The position numbers and the translations under genes were made by a program. Shown piece by piece: positions 9,374 through 20,616 of a DNA stretch of 64,000 nucleotides; the stretch's first letter is position 1, and each line of letters opens with the position of its first letter. A model generated the notes under the pieces. The model worked only from the letters and a program-made list of their open reading frames with translations. It was not told where the DNA came from and searched no databases. The stretch comes from Pisolithus tinctorius (lineage: Eukaryota > Basidiomycota > Agaricomycetes > Boletales > Pisolithaceae): positions 868,001-932,000 of the forward strand of contig JANFAH010000011.1 of assembly GCA_024663395.1 (NCBI GenBank), in the 5' to 3' direction.

Positions 9374-12023
9374 AGCATTGAACCCAACTGTGCACAACCA
9401 GACATCCAACTCAATGCATCCACTCTTTCTAGTCCCAATTCTTTACTTCCATCTGTAACTCTTCTGGATTATTCTGTTGATACTGTTTCTGTGTTGATCA
9501 ATTCTGGTTCTTCTCATTGCTTCGTAGACCCATCTATAATCAAAAAATATGCTGTTCCTGTTTCTTCTGCTTCTCCACCAATTCTGCTCCACTTGTTTGA
9601 TGGTAGTACAAATGCTGTCATTTCCCAAGAAGAAGATCTTTCCCTCTGCTTTCCTTCTGGCGATGTCAACTCCATTTCATTTTATGTTACTCCATTGGAT
9701 TCTTCATGTTCGCTGGTGTTAGGACACAACTGGCTCACCTGCTTCAATCCATCAATTGACTGGGTACTGGGCAGTATATTGTTCAAACCATCATTACAGG
9801 GAATGCCGACACCCCAGGCACCTTCATCACCTTCCACTGCATCCTCCACTCTGGATCCAACACCCTCCGCTCTGTTTGCAGCTCTGACTGCACCTCTGAC
9901 AGACTCACTGTGCTCCATTCCACTTGTCTCACTCATCAATGCTGCTGCATATGTCAGAGCCTGTGTTCTCCCTGGCTCTAGACAGTTCTGCTTACAGCTC
10001 TCCACTGATGATGTGAAGCTTCGTGCGTCCTCCACCTCCTCTCTGCCTCCTGACCTCTCTTCGGTCCCTCCTGAGTATCACAAGTTTGCTGACATCTTTA
10101 GTAAAGACAAGGCTATGGAACTTCCACCACACTGCTCGTTCGATCTCAAGATCAATCTCAAGGAAGGAGCTTCTCTGCCCATTGGTACAATCTACTCTCT
10201 TTCTCCACCAGAGCTTGAAGCTCTCCACATCTTCATTGACAAGCATCTTGGCTATGGCTTCATCAAACAGTCCACCTCCACTCACAGTGCCCCTGTCCTC
10301 TTCATGAAGAAGAAGGACAGTTCACTCCGCCTCTGCATAGACTATCGAGGACTCAACAAAATCACGAAAAAAGACTGCTATCCGCTGCTGCTCATCTCCG
10401 ACCTACTCGACTCCCCAAGCTGCACTAAAGTCTACACTAAGATCGACCTCTGCTGTAGGGAGTAGTATACTCCCTGAGGCCAAAATAGGGATGCCAACAC
10501 CAAAATTCTGCTGTTACTATCCACGTCTGTCATCTTTGGAATTATTCCATCTGCCTTGTGCATCTGCCTTGTGTGCTGCCTTGCCTGTCGAACCTTCAGA
10601 GCTCCCCTGTCCATCAATAACACACACCAGTCATCGTCCCAAAATTCTGTGTCAACATCAACCTGACATACATCTATCTGGAATTCTGCAGTTGTGCCAC
10701 TTCAACCCTCGCCTCACCACATAGCCAGGAAGCCACGCAGATCATCAGTAAAAACTCCAGTTACCCCTCTCATTCCTTTCCCGCAAACCTTTCTCTGCAA
10801 TGCGAGAACCCCTTTCTACCTACGGCCTCTACCCTTCATGTTCCACTCTACAGTACAGTGTACACTCGTCCTGTTGGAAGATACCCATCTTTCCTGTTGT
10901 CTTTCTCAGTTACTACCTTACAGTTTGTTTTCACACATTGCTGTATGGCTTTGATGTCTGACATGTTGCCCCCTTTATTTTTCAGAGTTTTGCTTCACCT
11001 GCCCCACATTTCTCTGATCAGTACCTTACTATCCATGTACTATATAATTCTGCCTCAGTGACGAAATGAGAATCATCTTTGGAGGACCCACATTCTGTGT
11101 CTTGTGCAAGTCAAAAGAGTTCAAAAGAGTCTTCGCATCCTCTGTGTCCACTGTGTATCTGTGTCTTTGCATCTACCGCGTCTACTGTGTCTACTGTGTC
11201 TTTGTGTCCTTGTTCTGTGAGTACTCGTTTTCCTCTCCCATGCACTTAATTCATCTCGGAGTTACTTCCTCAGTGCAAGGTCATCGTCCAGAATTTCCAA
11301 AGCAAGTCTATCCCTACCTTTGACTCTGCAGAATTAAATTCTGTGACCCACATTCAACTCTTTGACTGACTCTACCATCGCATTCTACATCTCCTTCCTA
11401 CTCAGCACCCCTTGGGTTGAGCCTAGAGATTTTCCCTACAGCTTTCCCCTAATCGCACGCTACCCAGAGGTAGTGTCCCACACCACCATGCCTATCATCT
11501 GGTCTGCATCACAGACAGAGATGAATGGAAAACGGCATTCCGCACTCGTTATGGTTCTTATGAGTGGCGGGTGATGCCATTCGGTCTGACTAATGCACCT
11601 GCGGCCTTCCAGCATTTTGTTAATAGCATCTTTGCAGACATGCTCAATGTCTGCATCATGGTATACCTCGATGACATCTTAATCTATTCACAGGATGTGG
11701 AGTTGCATTGCAAACATGTAAAAGAGGTACTCCACTGCCTTTGAAAGCATGGTCTCTATGCCAAGCCAGAGAAGTGCAAGTTTCACTCTGACTCCGTTGA
11801 GTACCTCAGCTACATTCTTTCCCCCTCTGGTCTCACCATGTCCACCAAGAAGGTTCAGGCAGTCCACAACTGGCCTGAGCTGCAGAAGGTGCGAGACATC
11901 CAGTCCTTCCTTGGTTTCGCCAATTTCTACAGATGTTTCATTAATAACTACTCCGACATCGTCGTTCCCCTCACTCGCCTCACATGAAAGGGTGCTCCTT
12001 GGAACTTTTCCGAGGAGTGCCGC
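9338..12023 (+). pseudogene. pol: Gypsy pol: protease and reverse transcriptase, split and truncated
   Basis: Read in the -1 frame, pol opens with an aspartic protease. Its active-site motif reads INSGSSHCF where family members have D(S/T)G: the catalytic Asp codon is AAT (9500-9502), a change expected from GAT in a CpG context. The reverse transcriptase follows (LFMKKKDSSLRLCIDYRGLN, KIDL), is cut at 10453, and resumes at 11487 in the same frame once the 1029-bp solo LTR and its 4-bp duplication are removed. The catalytic YLDD is intact (11664-11675). TGA stops lie at 11742-11744 and 11985-11987. The reading ends at 12023 where LTR C abuts, so thumb, RNase H and integrase are missing. Confidence 0.85.
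10454..11482 (+). repeat. Solo LTR inserted in the Gypsy reverse transcriptase
   Basis: The 1029-bp unit starts TGTAGGGAGTA and ends GTGTCCCACA. An inverted second copy lies at 48256-49263. The flanks CTGC (10450-10453) and CCAC (11483-11486) fit a decayed 4-bp duplication of CCGC, each copy having lost the CpG in a different way. The second copy has a perfect ACGC duplication. The 5' end forms a hairpin (AGGGAGTA-GTA-TACTCCCT). A TATATAAT box lies near 11040. No coding sequence is present. Confidence 0.8.
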
Positions 12024-12862
12024 TGTGAGTCAAAGTGTGGAAGGCTGGTGTAAACCAAACAAATCCAACACCAAAGACAAATACAAGCGAGTGGTGGTTT
12101 ACCTCCACAGAACCTGGAGGGCAGAGAAACCTGATGTGGGGGGAGGGACTTCAAGTAGAGTGCTCCTGGCACAAGTTGTTGACGAGTTATGCAGGAGAAG
12201 ATGAATGGATGATGATTGAGAAGGGGATGCTGAATGGAGTGAAGGTGTTCAGCCAAAAGTACTTGGGGGTAATGGACTTTTGATAAAATATGCTCCTGGC
12301 ACAAGTCAATGACGAGTTATGCAGGAGCGGATGGGTGACTAAGCAAACTTGCTGACTAAGTGTGGGGATAAAGCTTCAGTTGAATGATGTAGGCAGATAG
12401 ACCCCTTCGTGGAGCCTCAACTACCAATGATATGAATGGAGACAGATAGACTCTTCCTAATGAGCCTCAACTGTCGACAACGAGTTATGCACTGAAGAAC
12501 TGACTGACTGCTGAGTGAATGGCTTCTGGTTGCTTCTTGGTAGCTAAGTACATGGGGGTTTATATACTGAGGGGGGAGCACAGCTTGTGACAAACAAGGC
12601 ACAAACACTTGGTAAGTAATGAGTAAGGACTGAGTAATCATGATGAGTAAGTGAGAAATGAAAAGTAAGCAAGCAAAGAAGATTGGTAAGTATTGGCAAT
12701 GAACAAGTCAAGGATAGTCAAAACATCACAAAATGAGTCAAATAGAATCAGAAACTGAGTAAGCGCACTGATATCACATTAGGGGGTGGCGATGCAAGTC
12801 AGATCTCAGTGGAGACATCTCTATATCCAAAGACAGCATGACAGATGGATGGTGTTTCCAGA
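12024..12862 (-). repeat. LTR of family A/B/C copy C, outer part (continues at 19594-19693)
   Basis: Read on the minus strand this is the larger part of an LTR like A and B, ending ACTCACA at 12024. The LARD (12863-19588) interrupts it. The remaining part, with the LTR start TGCGATC, lies at 19594-19693. Together they give about 939 bp. Confidence 0.75.
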
Positions 12863-13765
12863 TGTCATATCCATGACTCTCGGACTCGTTCCCAGTCCAG
12901 TCCGGACCCCTAGCCCCTATCTCCGGTCAAGTCCGGTCCTAGTCCGGCCTAGAAAACCCAGTCCCAGCCCTAGATAACTCAACTCCGGCCTGCATAACTC
13001 AAGTCCGGTGTTTTACCCCTATCTCCGGTCCATTTCGACCTCCCGGCCTTGCGCTGCTCCACCCCGGTCCTCCTAGGTCCATGTCCAGGTCACCCGGACA
13101 TAACTCCGGTCTGTTTCCCTTTGTTTGTACTATATTTAGTCTAGCCCATTCATCTGACTTTGCTTACTGTACAAATCCTGTGTCTGACCCTGGTGTGCCG
13201 GTCACCCGGACTTTAGCTATTAGTCTCTGCACAGCCTCTGTGGCTATCCACACTCTTGCTAATCTTCTTGCTAATAGCTTATTAACAAACCCGGCTTCAT
13301 GTTCTTTACTCTGGACTGGCCTCATGTATTTAACCCCTGTACATACTTCATAGTACCCTCAGTCAGAATATCAACTTAGTATTACCCTCAACTCCGTATT
13401 ACCCCTCGAGACTACTCTATAGCTAAGGCCAAGCCTTAAGCTATTCCCAGCCCCTGTCCCGGACCTCTCCCCAGCTTGCATAAGGGTACAGCACATAAGC
13501 TGAGACCAAGGGAGGTAGATCCAACCCCGGACCAGCTTCCCCTTGTGTGCACTCCAACACCGGTCGGTTTCCCACGCTACCGGCCTTGTTCCCGCGCTCC
13601 CGGTCTTAAGTCCGGTCCTCCGGACTTAGCCCCTAACCTCTGGCCTCAACTCCGGTCCAACTGGACTTGGCCCCTGTCTCTTGGCCTTGACTTTGGCCAC
13701 TCGGACTTAACCCCTGTCACCTGGTCTTGAAGCCTGGTCACCCGAGGGTAAACCCGTACTTCACA
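12863..13765 (+). repeat. LARD 5' LTR (903 bp)
   Basis: It starts TGTCATATCC and ends ACTTCACA. Compared with the 3' LTR it has roughly 20 base differences, nearly all C/T or G/A at CpG positions, plus a 20-bp segment near 13604-13625 that the 3' LTR lacks. A TATTTAA box at 13327-13333 lies 34 bp before the inferred transcript start at 13361. Confidence 0.85.
13361..13371 (+). promoter_or_regulatory. LARD transcript start / self-primer sequence
   Basis: AGTCAGAATAT lies about 34 bp after TATTTAA and is fully complementary (11 of 11) to the primer site at 13768-13778. The same 11-mer occurs in the 3' LTR. Confidence 0.6.
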
Positions 13766-13767
13766 GT

Positions 13768-13778
13768 ATATTCTGACT
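13768..13778 (+). promoter_or_regulatory. LARD primer binding site, self-complementary
   Basis: ATATTCTGACT lies 2 nt inside the 5' LTR, the same spacing as in the Gypsy element. It differs from the Gypsy site at two positions that are matched by changes in the LARD transcript start. Confidence 0.65.
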
Positions 13779-15096
13779 CACACTTGTGCAAGCCATTGCA
13801 TCATGTCTAGGTCCTGCTCTAGAGCCCCTACCCATGACCCTGCCCATCAGGACTCATCAGGATACCTCTCCTCTGACTCCAGGGCCCAACCCGGAGATCT
13901 CTGCTAAAGCAGAGAGGTAACCCGGCACCCCTTGGCACTCTGCACACCCCTGGGTTGCATTACCCCTGACACTATGTCCTTAGTAGTCAAAACTTAATGC
14001 ATCCATTCCCTCACTCCTGAGCCCTGCCTGCCACTCGTTTCTTCCTGACTCCGGACCGGCCATGTCAACCCCTGAGTCGGACTCACCATCCGGACTCACT
14101 ACCAACCTGGGTTCATGCCTGAGCCCACTTCCAAGTCGGAGTTACTCTCCGGACTTGCCCCTGAGCTGGCCTCAACAACTGGCCTCACTTCTGTCAGCTC
14201 CCCCGAGCTACCCCTGACCTCTGGCTGGTCACCCTGGCCTTCACCACAGTCCTTACCTCAGTCATCCCAGCACTCCAGCCCAGCTGTCTTCATCCAGTTC
14301 TACTGTACTGAACACTGGGATCTCATCACTCATTTGACCTCCTGACTCCCTGATATTGGTCTTCAGACCTCTGTGCACCTCTGGTGCAACCCCCAGGCCT
14401 GGACTTGGCCAGTCCCGGCCCTCAACACCTTCCCTGGTTCCCCATCGGCACTCGGCTTCAGCAGTTTTTGGGTCCGGTCTCCACCCTCGGCCTTTGCTAC
14501 ACCGGCCTTGGAGCCTGGGACCCCCTTCCGGTCTCCAGACTGTCTGTTACCGGCCTGTCCGGCCTTGGCTGGCTTGTCCACACTCACCTGGACTTGCCTG
14601 AAGCCGGTTTGCCACTTCCCTCGGCCTCCTGCCCCTTTTTACTGGCCCTCTTGGCCCTGGTTTGATTCAGCCACCTCACCCAGACTTGTCTAGACCTGTT
14701 ACTAGGTTTGGACTGGTCCTGGCTCTCCTCAGACCTTTTCTGTTCCTTACAGACCCCTCCCGGGTCTCCTGTCCATTGTCCCGGTCCTGCACTAGTCACC
14801 TCGGCCTCGGGGTGGTGCTTGTCCTTTGGACTTGCACCGGGCCTCGGCTCTGGTGGTCTTAGCTAGCACGTGACACCTCTGTTTCGGTCTAAGACCGGTC
14901 TGCCAGCCCTCTGGCCCTTAGCCTGGTCCTGACCTCTTTTCCGGCCTCACTCTTCACTCAGAGGCACCCCCTGGGCATGCTAGCCCTTTGGACTTGCTCC
15001 TGACCCCCAATTTTCGGTCTAGGACCGGTCTGCTGGTTCTCCGGCCCCTATCCCGGTCCCTGACCTCATTTCCAGTCCTTTCCCTGTCCTCTGTCC

Positions 15097-15285
15097 ATCC
15101 CAGGATCCTAACCGGGTTAACAAGTTGGTAACTTTGTACTCTGGAAGCCAAAACCGGTGGTCTCAGTTGAGACAAAACAATTAGAGTCCACCCCAGGATC
15201 CTAACTGGGTCAACAAGTTGGTACTCCGGTACACCAGAAGCCAAACTGGTGGTCTCAGTAGAGACAAATCAATTAGTGCTACACT
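15097..15285 (+). repeat. Two-copy tandem repeat inside the LARD (about 95 bp unit)
   Basis: Both units carry CCCAGGATCCTAAC, AACAAGTTGGTA, GAAGCCAAA and GGTGGTCTCAGT in the same order. GGTCTCAGTTGAGAC in the first unit forms a short dyad. Confidence 0.6.
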
Positions 15286-16635
15286 CCGGTCCCCTTAGCA
15301 GTCCTCCTGGCTTGTCCTGCCAGACCCATGGCTTCACCAGGCTTTACAGCCCAGACTCGCCAGCTCCGGTCCCCTTGTGGCCCTGGCTTGTCCTGCCAAA
15401 CCCTGCTGGACCCCCAACTTCCCTCGGACTCACCTGGCTGTTCAGCCCTGGACCGGACTTGCTAACTCCAGTCCTCCTATTTGTGTCCGCTTTTCCCACC
15501 TCCGGACTCCTTTATGACCAGTCTCCTGAGTTCCGGTCTTCCCTCCCATGCTAGACCTTGTCAGCCCTTGTCCGGCCTGTTATCTCCGGACTTCCTTAGA
15601 GCCCCTGACCGGTCTTGCTGACTCCAGCTTTCTTTCTCTTTTCCAGTGTTCATCTCCAGGCCTCCTCATGGCTCCTGACTGGTCTGGCTCACTCCGGACT
15701 CATTCCTTTTGGCTGGTCTCCCATCTCCGGCCTCCCTCGGCCTTTGATACCCCTTGGGTAGCTCTATGCTACTCCTCTGTCACTCATTTGGCCTTCAGGC
15801 CTCTCCCTCCTCCCGGAACTACCCCTGTCCTCTACCCCAGTGCTATGGTCTTGACCTAGCACCTCTTTCCAGTCCTTGGTGGACCCGGCCTTGGTTCTCT
15901 CTCAGTCTCCGACCCCTGTTTTAACCGGCCTTGTCAACCCGTTAGGAACTGAAGTATCTTGGTTGTAGGGAACCGACTAGCCCACTCAATAGGCACCCGT
16001 TGGTGGCCGAGTGTAGTGCAGTCACCTATCCCCGCCTAATACTGAAAGTTTGCTAACCCCTCTGACATCAACCCCACCTTGGAGCATGAATTTGCTTGCA
16101 AGACACCCCGGGCTTCAGCCCATCTGACAAACCCCCAACTCTGCCGGTCTGTTTCCCAGCTCACCCACTCGCCCTGGAACTTGTATGTTCGCGAGGCCCC
16201 CTTGGGTACCAGCTAACCCCTCACCTTCCCCTAACCATTGCCACTGTCACCCCACCATCGACTCCGGAACTCTGGTCCTACCCACTCTCCCGACTCCAGT
16301 CTTACCGGTTGTCTTTTGGCCTGCTGGTCTTCACCGGCCTTCTGGTTTCCTCTCGGGCTCTGGTTCCGGCCTTCATACCCTTACCTTTGACTCTGACACT
16401 CCCTACTATCCCTGTACCAGTCCGGCCTGCTCTGCCGGCCTTGTATCTCCGGTTTTAAAGCTTTTCCGGCCTTGAAAAAGCTTCCTGAAACCGGTCTTGA
16501 CACCTGTTAAGCCGGTCTCAGCATTCTCAGTACTCGGACTTGCAACTCCGGTGGTAGTACTCCTACTACCTGTCCAGTACTCCTCTCGGTGGTCCTAGCC
16601 TACACCTTGTACCCCTGTAGACTTGGGAAGTCTAC

Positions 16636-16650
16636 CCTAAGAGGGGGATA
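16636..16650 (+). other. Central polypurine-tract-like sequence in the LARD
   Basis: CCTAAGAGGGGGATA here is identical over 15 nt to the tract just before the 3' LTR (18690-18704). Confidence 0.45.
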
Positions 16651-18689
16651 AGGGACCTCGCTAGTGACCTACTCTCTTCCAAACCCCTGTCTGCTACCTC
16701 TCCGGTGCCCTCAGCACAACCCTGCTCGGTCCCTGCACACTGGTTCCCAGTTCCTTGGCCCGGTCCTTGCATACTGAAGCACTCCCGAACCACCTGCCCT
16801 GGGTTGCTCCCAGCCCCTGACATTTGTGTTGGTACTCTGGTCTCACTATCACAGTAGTCCTCGGCCTCAGTGATTGTGTGTTCACCGGTCTCACTGGCCT
16901 CAGCCTCCTGTTCTCAGCCTTTCGGCTGGACAACCCCTAGGCCTCACCCAGTCTCCAGACCCCCTGAACCGGTCCTCCAATGACTTTTGGCCCTCGGGCT
17001 TCTTGCCACCGGAAAACCCACCTCCAACCAACTCCGGACACCCCTGAACCGGACTCAACACCTGGACTCAGCTTTGGCACTCCTAGGCTTCGTTGCACCG
17101 GTCTTATGACCTGCTGGTCCCCGGTTCATGCCTAGATATGCTGGTTCCTCTGGTCCTTGTCCAGACCAAACTCTAGCTGTTGTAGACAGCCCCTGGTCCC
17201 TCGCTGACCTCCAGAAGCCTGTCCGGCCTGTTTCCAAGGTGCTTGGCACTTGGGCTTGCCACTTCCGGCCTCGGGTTTACACCCTGCTACCCCTGGTTAC
17301 CCCGGTCTCAGTGTTAGCCCATTGGCCTACACTGTTTTGGCCTCCGGTTGTCAGCCCACCAGCTAGAAGGCACCTCAGGTCACCTCTAGCCACCCCAAAC
17401 CCCTCTGACACCTTCAGACCAGCCGCCAGTCAGCCACTCCAGCCCAACCCAGCTCCAGACCAGTCTCCCTTTGGGTTTCCGGCCTTACAGCCCCACCCAG
17501 GTTGAGACTGGTCTCCCATAGCCTTTCTAGCCCTTACTGGCTCCCGACTGGTCCCCACCTGGCTTTTCTAAGCCCCCCTGACCATTAGACCGGTCTCCAG
17601 TTGCCCCTTCCGGTCCTCTCTGACCCTCAGACCGGTTCCCGGCCTTCCCGGCCTTCTGTCTCCTTGACCGGTCTTCAGTCTTGCTGTTTTCCCCAGACCA
17701 GTCGCTTTAGCACAACTGGCTCCACCACTCCTGGTCTCGATCTCCGGCTTTTGCCATCACCGGCCTGAGCCACCCTCGGTCTCAGCCTTCGGCTTTGACC
17801 CCTGTCTCTGTCTCGGTTTCCTGTTTCCTTGTTATATGTTTTCTTGGTTTTCTGTTATCTGTTTTCTTTTTCTGTAGATACACACTTTCAGACCCCATGA
17901 CCCCCTGGAGTGGACCTTGGACCCAACCCGGCCTTCTTGGCACTTCTCGTGACCCTCTGCAGTGCAGTCCCGGTCCAACTGGTGCATTCCTAGACCGGTT
18001 TTCCAGCCTTCCTGGCACCCACCTATGTCATTCCGTTGTCACTCAACAGCACCTGGTACACCCCTGGACCATCTTATGGTCATCTCTGGACCTCTCTGGA
18101 CCCTCTCGGTCTCCATGTTGCCCTGAACCGGCTTTGAAGCACACCTCTGGCCCTAGTGGCACACTCCTGGTACATTAGTTGGACATTACCGGTCCCCTGC
18201 ACATCTTCGGTCTCCGGCTTTCCCTGACCTGGCCCTGAAGCACACCCCTAGGCCTTACCTGGTCATTCCCAGCCTTCGGTTTGCCTTAACCCAGCTCCGA
18301 AGTGCAACTCCGGCCCTCTGAGACATCGGCCTCAGCTTTCACTATCTCTGGAAACCCCTGTCCAGCCGGTCTAGTCACTCCCAGACTCGGCTTTGCCCTG
18401 TCCCAGCCTGCGGAACCATCTGGCAGCCTCCTAGACCGGTCTCCGGCCCTCCTTGTTGTTGCTTCTCTGGTCTCGGGTTCCCAGAACACTCCTCGGACTT
18501 GACCCTTGACCTCAAACCTGGCTTATGCCATTCTGGTCCGAACTACTGGACCTCTGGTCATCGCTGTCCTGTTTCCCAGCCCTCGGGCTCACCCCTGGCA
18601 CTGTGTGCACACTCGGACTCACTCTTAGTCATGCGACCTCACTGCATAACCCTCAGCATGTTTCCCTATGGAACCTCAAGGGTTCGGTT

Positions 18690-18704
18690 CCTAAGAGGGG
18701 GATA
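18690..18704 (+). promoter_or_regulatory. LARD polypurine tract
   Basis: CCTAAGAGGGGGATA ends one base before the 3' LTR start TGTCATATCC, the expected place for plus-strand priming. Confidence 0.7.
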
Positions 18705-18705
18705 C

Positions 18706-19588
18706 TGTCATATCCATGACTCTCGGACTCGTTCCCAGTCCAGTCCGGACCCCTAGCCCCTATCTCCGGTCAAGTCCGGTCCTAGTCTGGCCTAGAAAAC
18801 CCAGTCCCAGCCCTAGATAACTCAACTCCGGCCTGCATAACTCAAGTCCGGTGTTTTACCCCTATCTCCGGTCCATTTCGGCCTCCCAGCCTTGCGCTGC
18901 TCCACCCCAGTCTGCCTAGGTCCATGTCCGGGTCACCCGGACATAACTCCGGTCTGTTTCCCTTTGTTTGTACTATATTTAGTCTAGCCCATTCATCTGA
19001 CTTTACTTACTGTACAAATCCTGTGTCTGACCCCGGTGTGCCGGTCACCCGGACTTTAGCTATTAGTCTCTGCACAGCCTCTGTGGCTATCCACACTCTT
19101 GCTAATCTTCTTGCTAATAGCTTATTAACAAACCCGGCTTCATGTTCTTTACTCCGGACCGGCCTCATGTATTTAACCCCTGTACATACTTCATAGTACC
19201 CTCAGTCAGAATATCAACTTAGTATTACCCTCAACTCCGTATTACCCCTCGAGACTACTCTATAGCTAAGGCCGAGCCTTAAGCTATTCCCAGCCCCTGT
19301 CCCGGACCTCTCCCCAGCTTGCATAAGGGTACAGCACATAAGCTGAGACCAAGGGAGGTAGATCCAACCCCGGACCAGCTTCCCCTTGTGTGCACTCCAA
19401 CACCGGTCGGTTTCCCACGCTACCGGCCTTGTTCCCACGCTCCCGGACTTAGCCCCTAACCTCCGGCCTCAACTCCGGTCCAACCGGACTTGGCCCCTGT
19501 CTCTTGGCCTTGACTTTGGCCACTCAGACTTAACCCCTGTCACCCGGTCTTGAAGCCTGGTCACCCGAGGGTAAACCCGTACTTCACA
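18706..19588 (+). repeat. LARD 3' LTR (883 bp)
   Basis: It is nearly identical to the 5' LTR apart from a 20-bp deletion and mostly CpG-type transitions. It is followed directly by the CCAGA target duplication (19589-19593). Confidence 0.85.
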
Positions 19589-19593
19589 CCAGA

Positions 19594-20616
19594 TAGGGAA
19601 GTATTAATTCCAGAATTGAAGGGCATGAGTCAGGCGTCAAAGGGGGCTAGGGTGTTGGGGGTCTGTGGGGCAATGAGAGCATACATGATCGCATCTCCCA
19701 CCCTTTTGTCCTCTCAGCGAAGTTAACAAAAACTTCATGGATGGGGTTCTGATGGAGGAGGAGAAGGGGGGATGTCTTCTGCTGGATCTTGCAGTAAGAA
19801 GGCAAGATGCATGTCATACTTGTCATGAATGCGATCAGGGAGGCTGGAGAACAGTAGACTATGCTGCAGCTGTTGCAATGTAGGAAGAATGATGGACAAG
19901 ATTGGAACAAAGATGGTGCAGGGAGCAGGGAGGAATGATCCATATGCTTCATCAACCAGGGAGACTGAAACGACCACATAAGACCTTTCTAACCGAGTGA
20001 CAGACCTGAGGTGACCAAAGAACATCCTTCTGGAAGTCATACTGACAAGGAGAACACACTGACCAAGCTGCATGGGACGAGATGGGGCTGACAACAATGG
20101 GATGAACCAGGGGGCTTCAGGACAGAAGCTGGTGGGAATGCCTGGCAGATATATGTAGCCACTGTCTCTGGCAAATGAGACAAGCAAGATGATTGACAAA
20201 GAGGTGGCCATGATTGATGGACTTAGTGAAATGAGTGTCTGATGGATGGAGTGCTGTAGAAATGTGCAGGGTGCGAGGATCCTCTCCAAATTTGGAAGGA
20301 AGAATCGTGGGGCTGAGCACTTTAAGCGAGTGTGGGAACGGAGTCAATATCTTTGGAAATGGTGGAGATATGATGAAAACCAGAATGCCATACATGGGCA
20401 CTAAAAACCTTTAACATGCACTTAACTCACTTCCTCTTTTCTCTTTAGCACTGACGACTTGTTCTTGTGTGAAGGATGACTGTTAACGTCTGACAGTCTT
20501 TCTATGCATGAGGCCTTTAGTCTTCATCTGCATGCTTGGGCATTGTGTGCAACTCGTCAACAAGTTAGGCAGAGTCAGCTGTAACCATGTCCACAACACC
20601 TTTGGTGTGTGACATC
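19594..20616 (-). mobile_element. LTR element family A/B/C copy C, inner LTR end and internal region
   Basis: On the minus strand it reads from 20616 (CACACCAAAGGTG, as at about 4160 in copy A) through the unknown ORF and purine tract to the LTR start at 19693. The LTR continues beyond the LARD at 12862-12024. At 20616 it meets copy B head-to-head with no sequence between. Confidence 0.7.
19735..20401 (-). pseudogene. Unknown 3' ORF, copy C, with a frameshift
   Basis: The minus-strand reading starts at 20401 (MPMYGILVF) and moves to another frame between about 20290 and 20117, ending at 19735. It matches the intact 222-codon ORF at 4340-5008 along its length. One frameshift separates the N-terminal and C-terminal parts. 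Confidence 0.6.

Larger units (their letters stand above)
7244..12023 (+). mobile_element. Ty3/Gypsy LTR retrotransposon (5' LTR, gag, partial pol)
   Basis: The element inserted into an intron of the PIF transposase gene. Order: LTR 7244-7993, self-complementary primer site 7996-8006, gag from 8055, a -1 frameshift signal at 9329-9373, then protease and reverse transcriptase. A solo LTR (10454-11482) splits the reverse transcriptase. The element stops at 12023, where the LTR of copy C begins. RNase H, integrase and the 3' LTR are absent. Confidence 0.85.
13779..18692 (+). other. LARD internal region, non-coding and CCGG-dense
   Basis: No reading frame resembles a protein. The sequence is a mosaic of short variants of CTCCGG, ACCGGTC and CGGCCTT spaced every few tens of bases, with C/T-rich filler. 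A tandem duplication of about 95 bp lies at 15097-15285 (shared CCAGGATCCTAAC and GGTGGTCTCAGT blocks). A second copy of the polypurine tract occurs at 16636-16650. Confidence 0.6.
12863..19588 (+). mobile_element. Non-coding LTR element (LARD), complete with 5-bp target duplication
   Basis: LTRs at 12863-13765 and 18706-19588 flank a 4.9-kb internal region without gag or pol. The target duplication CCAGA lies at 12858-12862 and 19589-19593. The empty site is visible in LTR B, where TCTGG occurs once at 21037-21041. A primer site (13768-13778) and polypurine tract (18693-18704) are present. The internal region is unusually dense in CCGG, ACCGGTC and CGGCCTT motifs. Parts of LTR and primer region resemble the Gypsy element, so it may be mobilised by a Gypsy relative. 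A short MSRSCSRAP-like reading at 13804 may be a trace of gag. Confidence 0.85.

Noticed and set aside
15940..16050. Possible captured tRNA or other small RNA in the LARD (GGTGGCCGAGTG)
   Set aside because: The short box-A-like match is not followed by a B box or a cloverleaf that I can fold.
13081..18756. Many frames of 60-127 codons in the LARD
   Set aside because: All are Pro/Ser/Leu-rich readings of CCGG-type DNA. None matches gag, pol or any domain, and overlapping frames are equally open.
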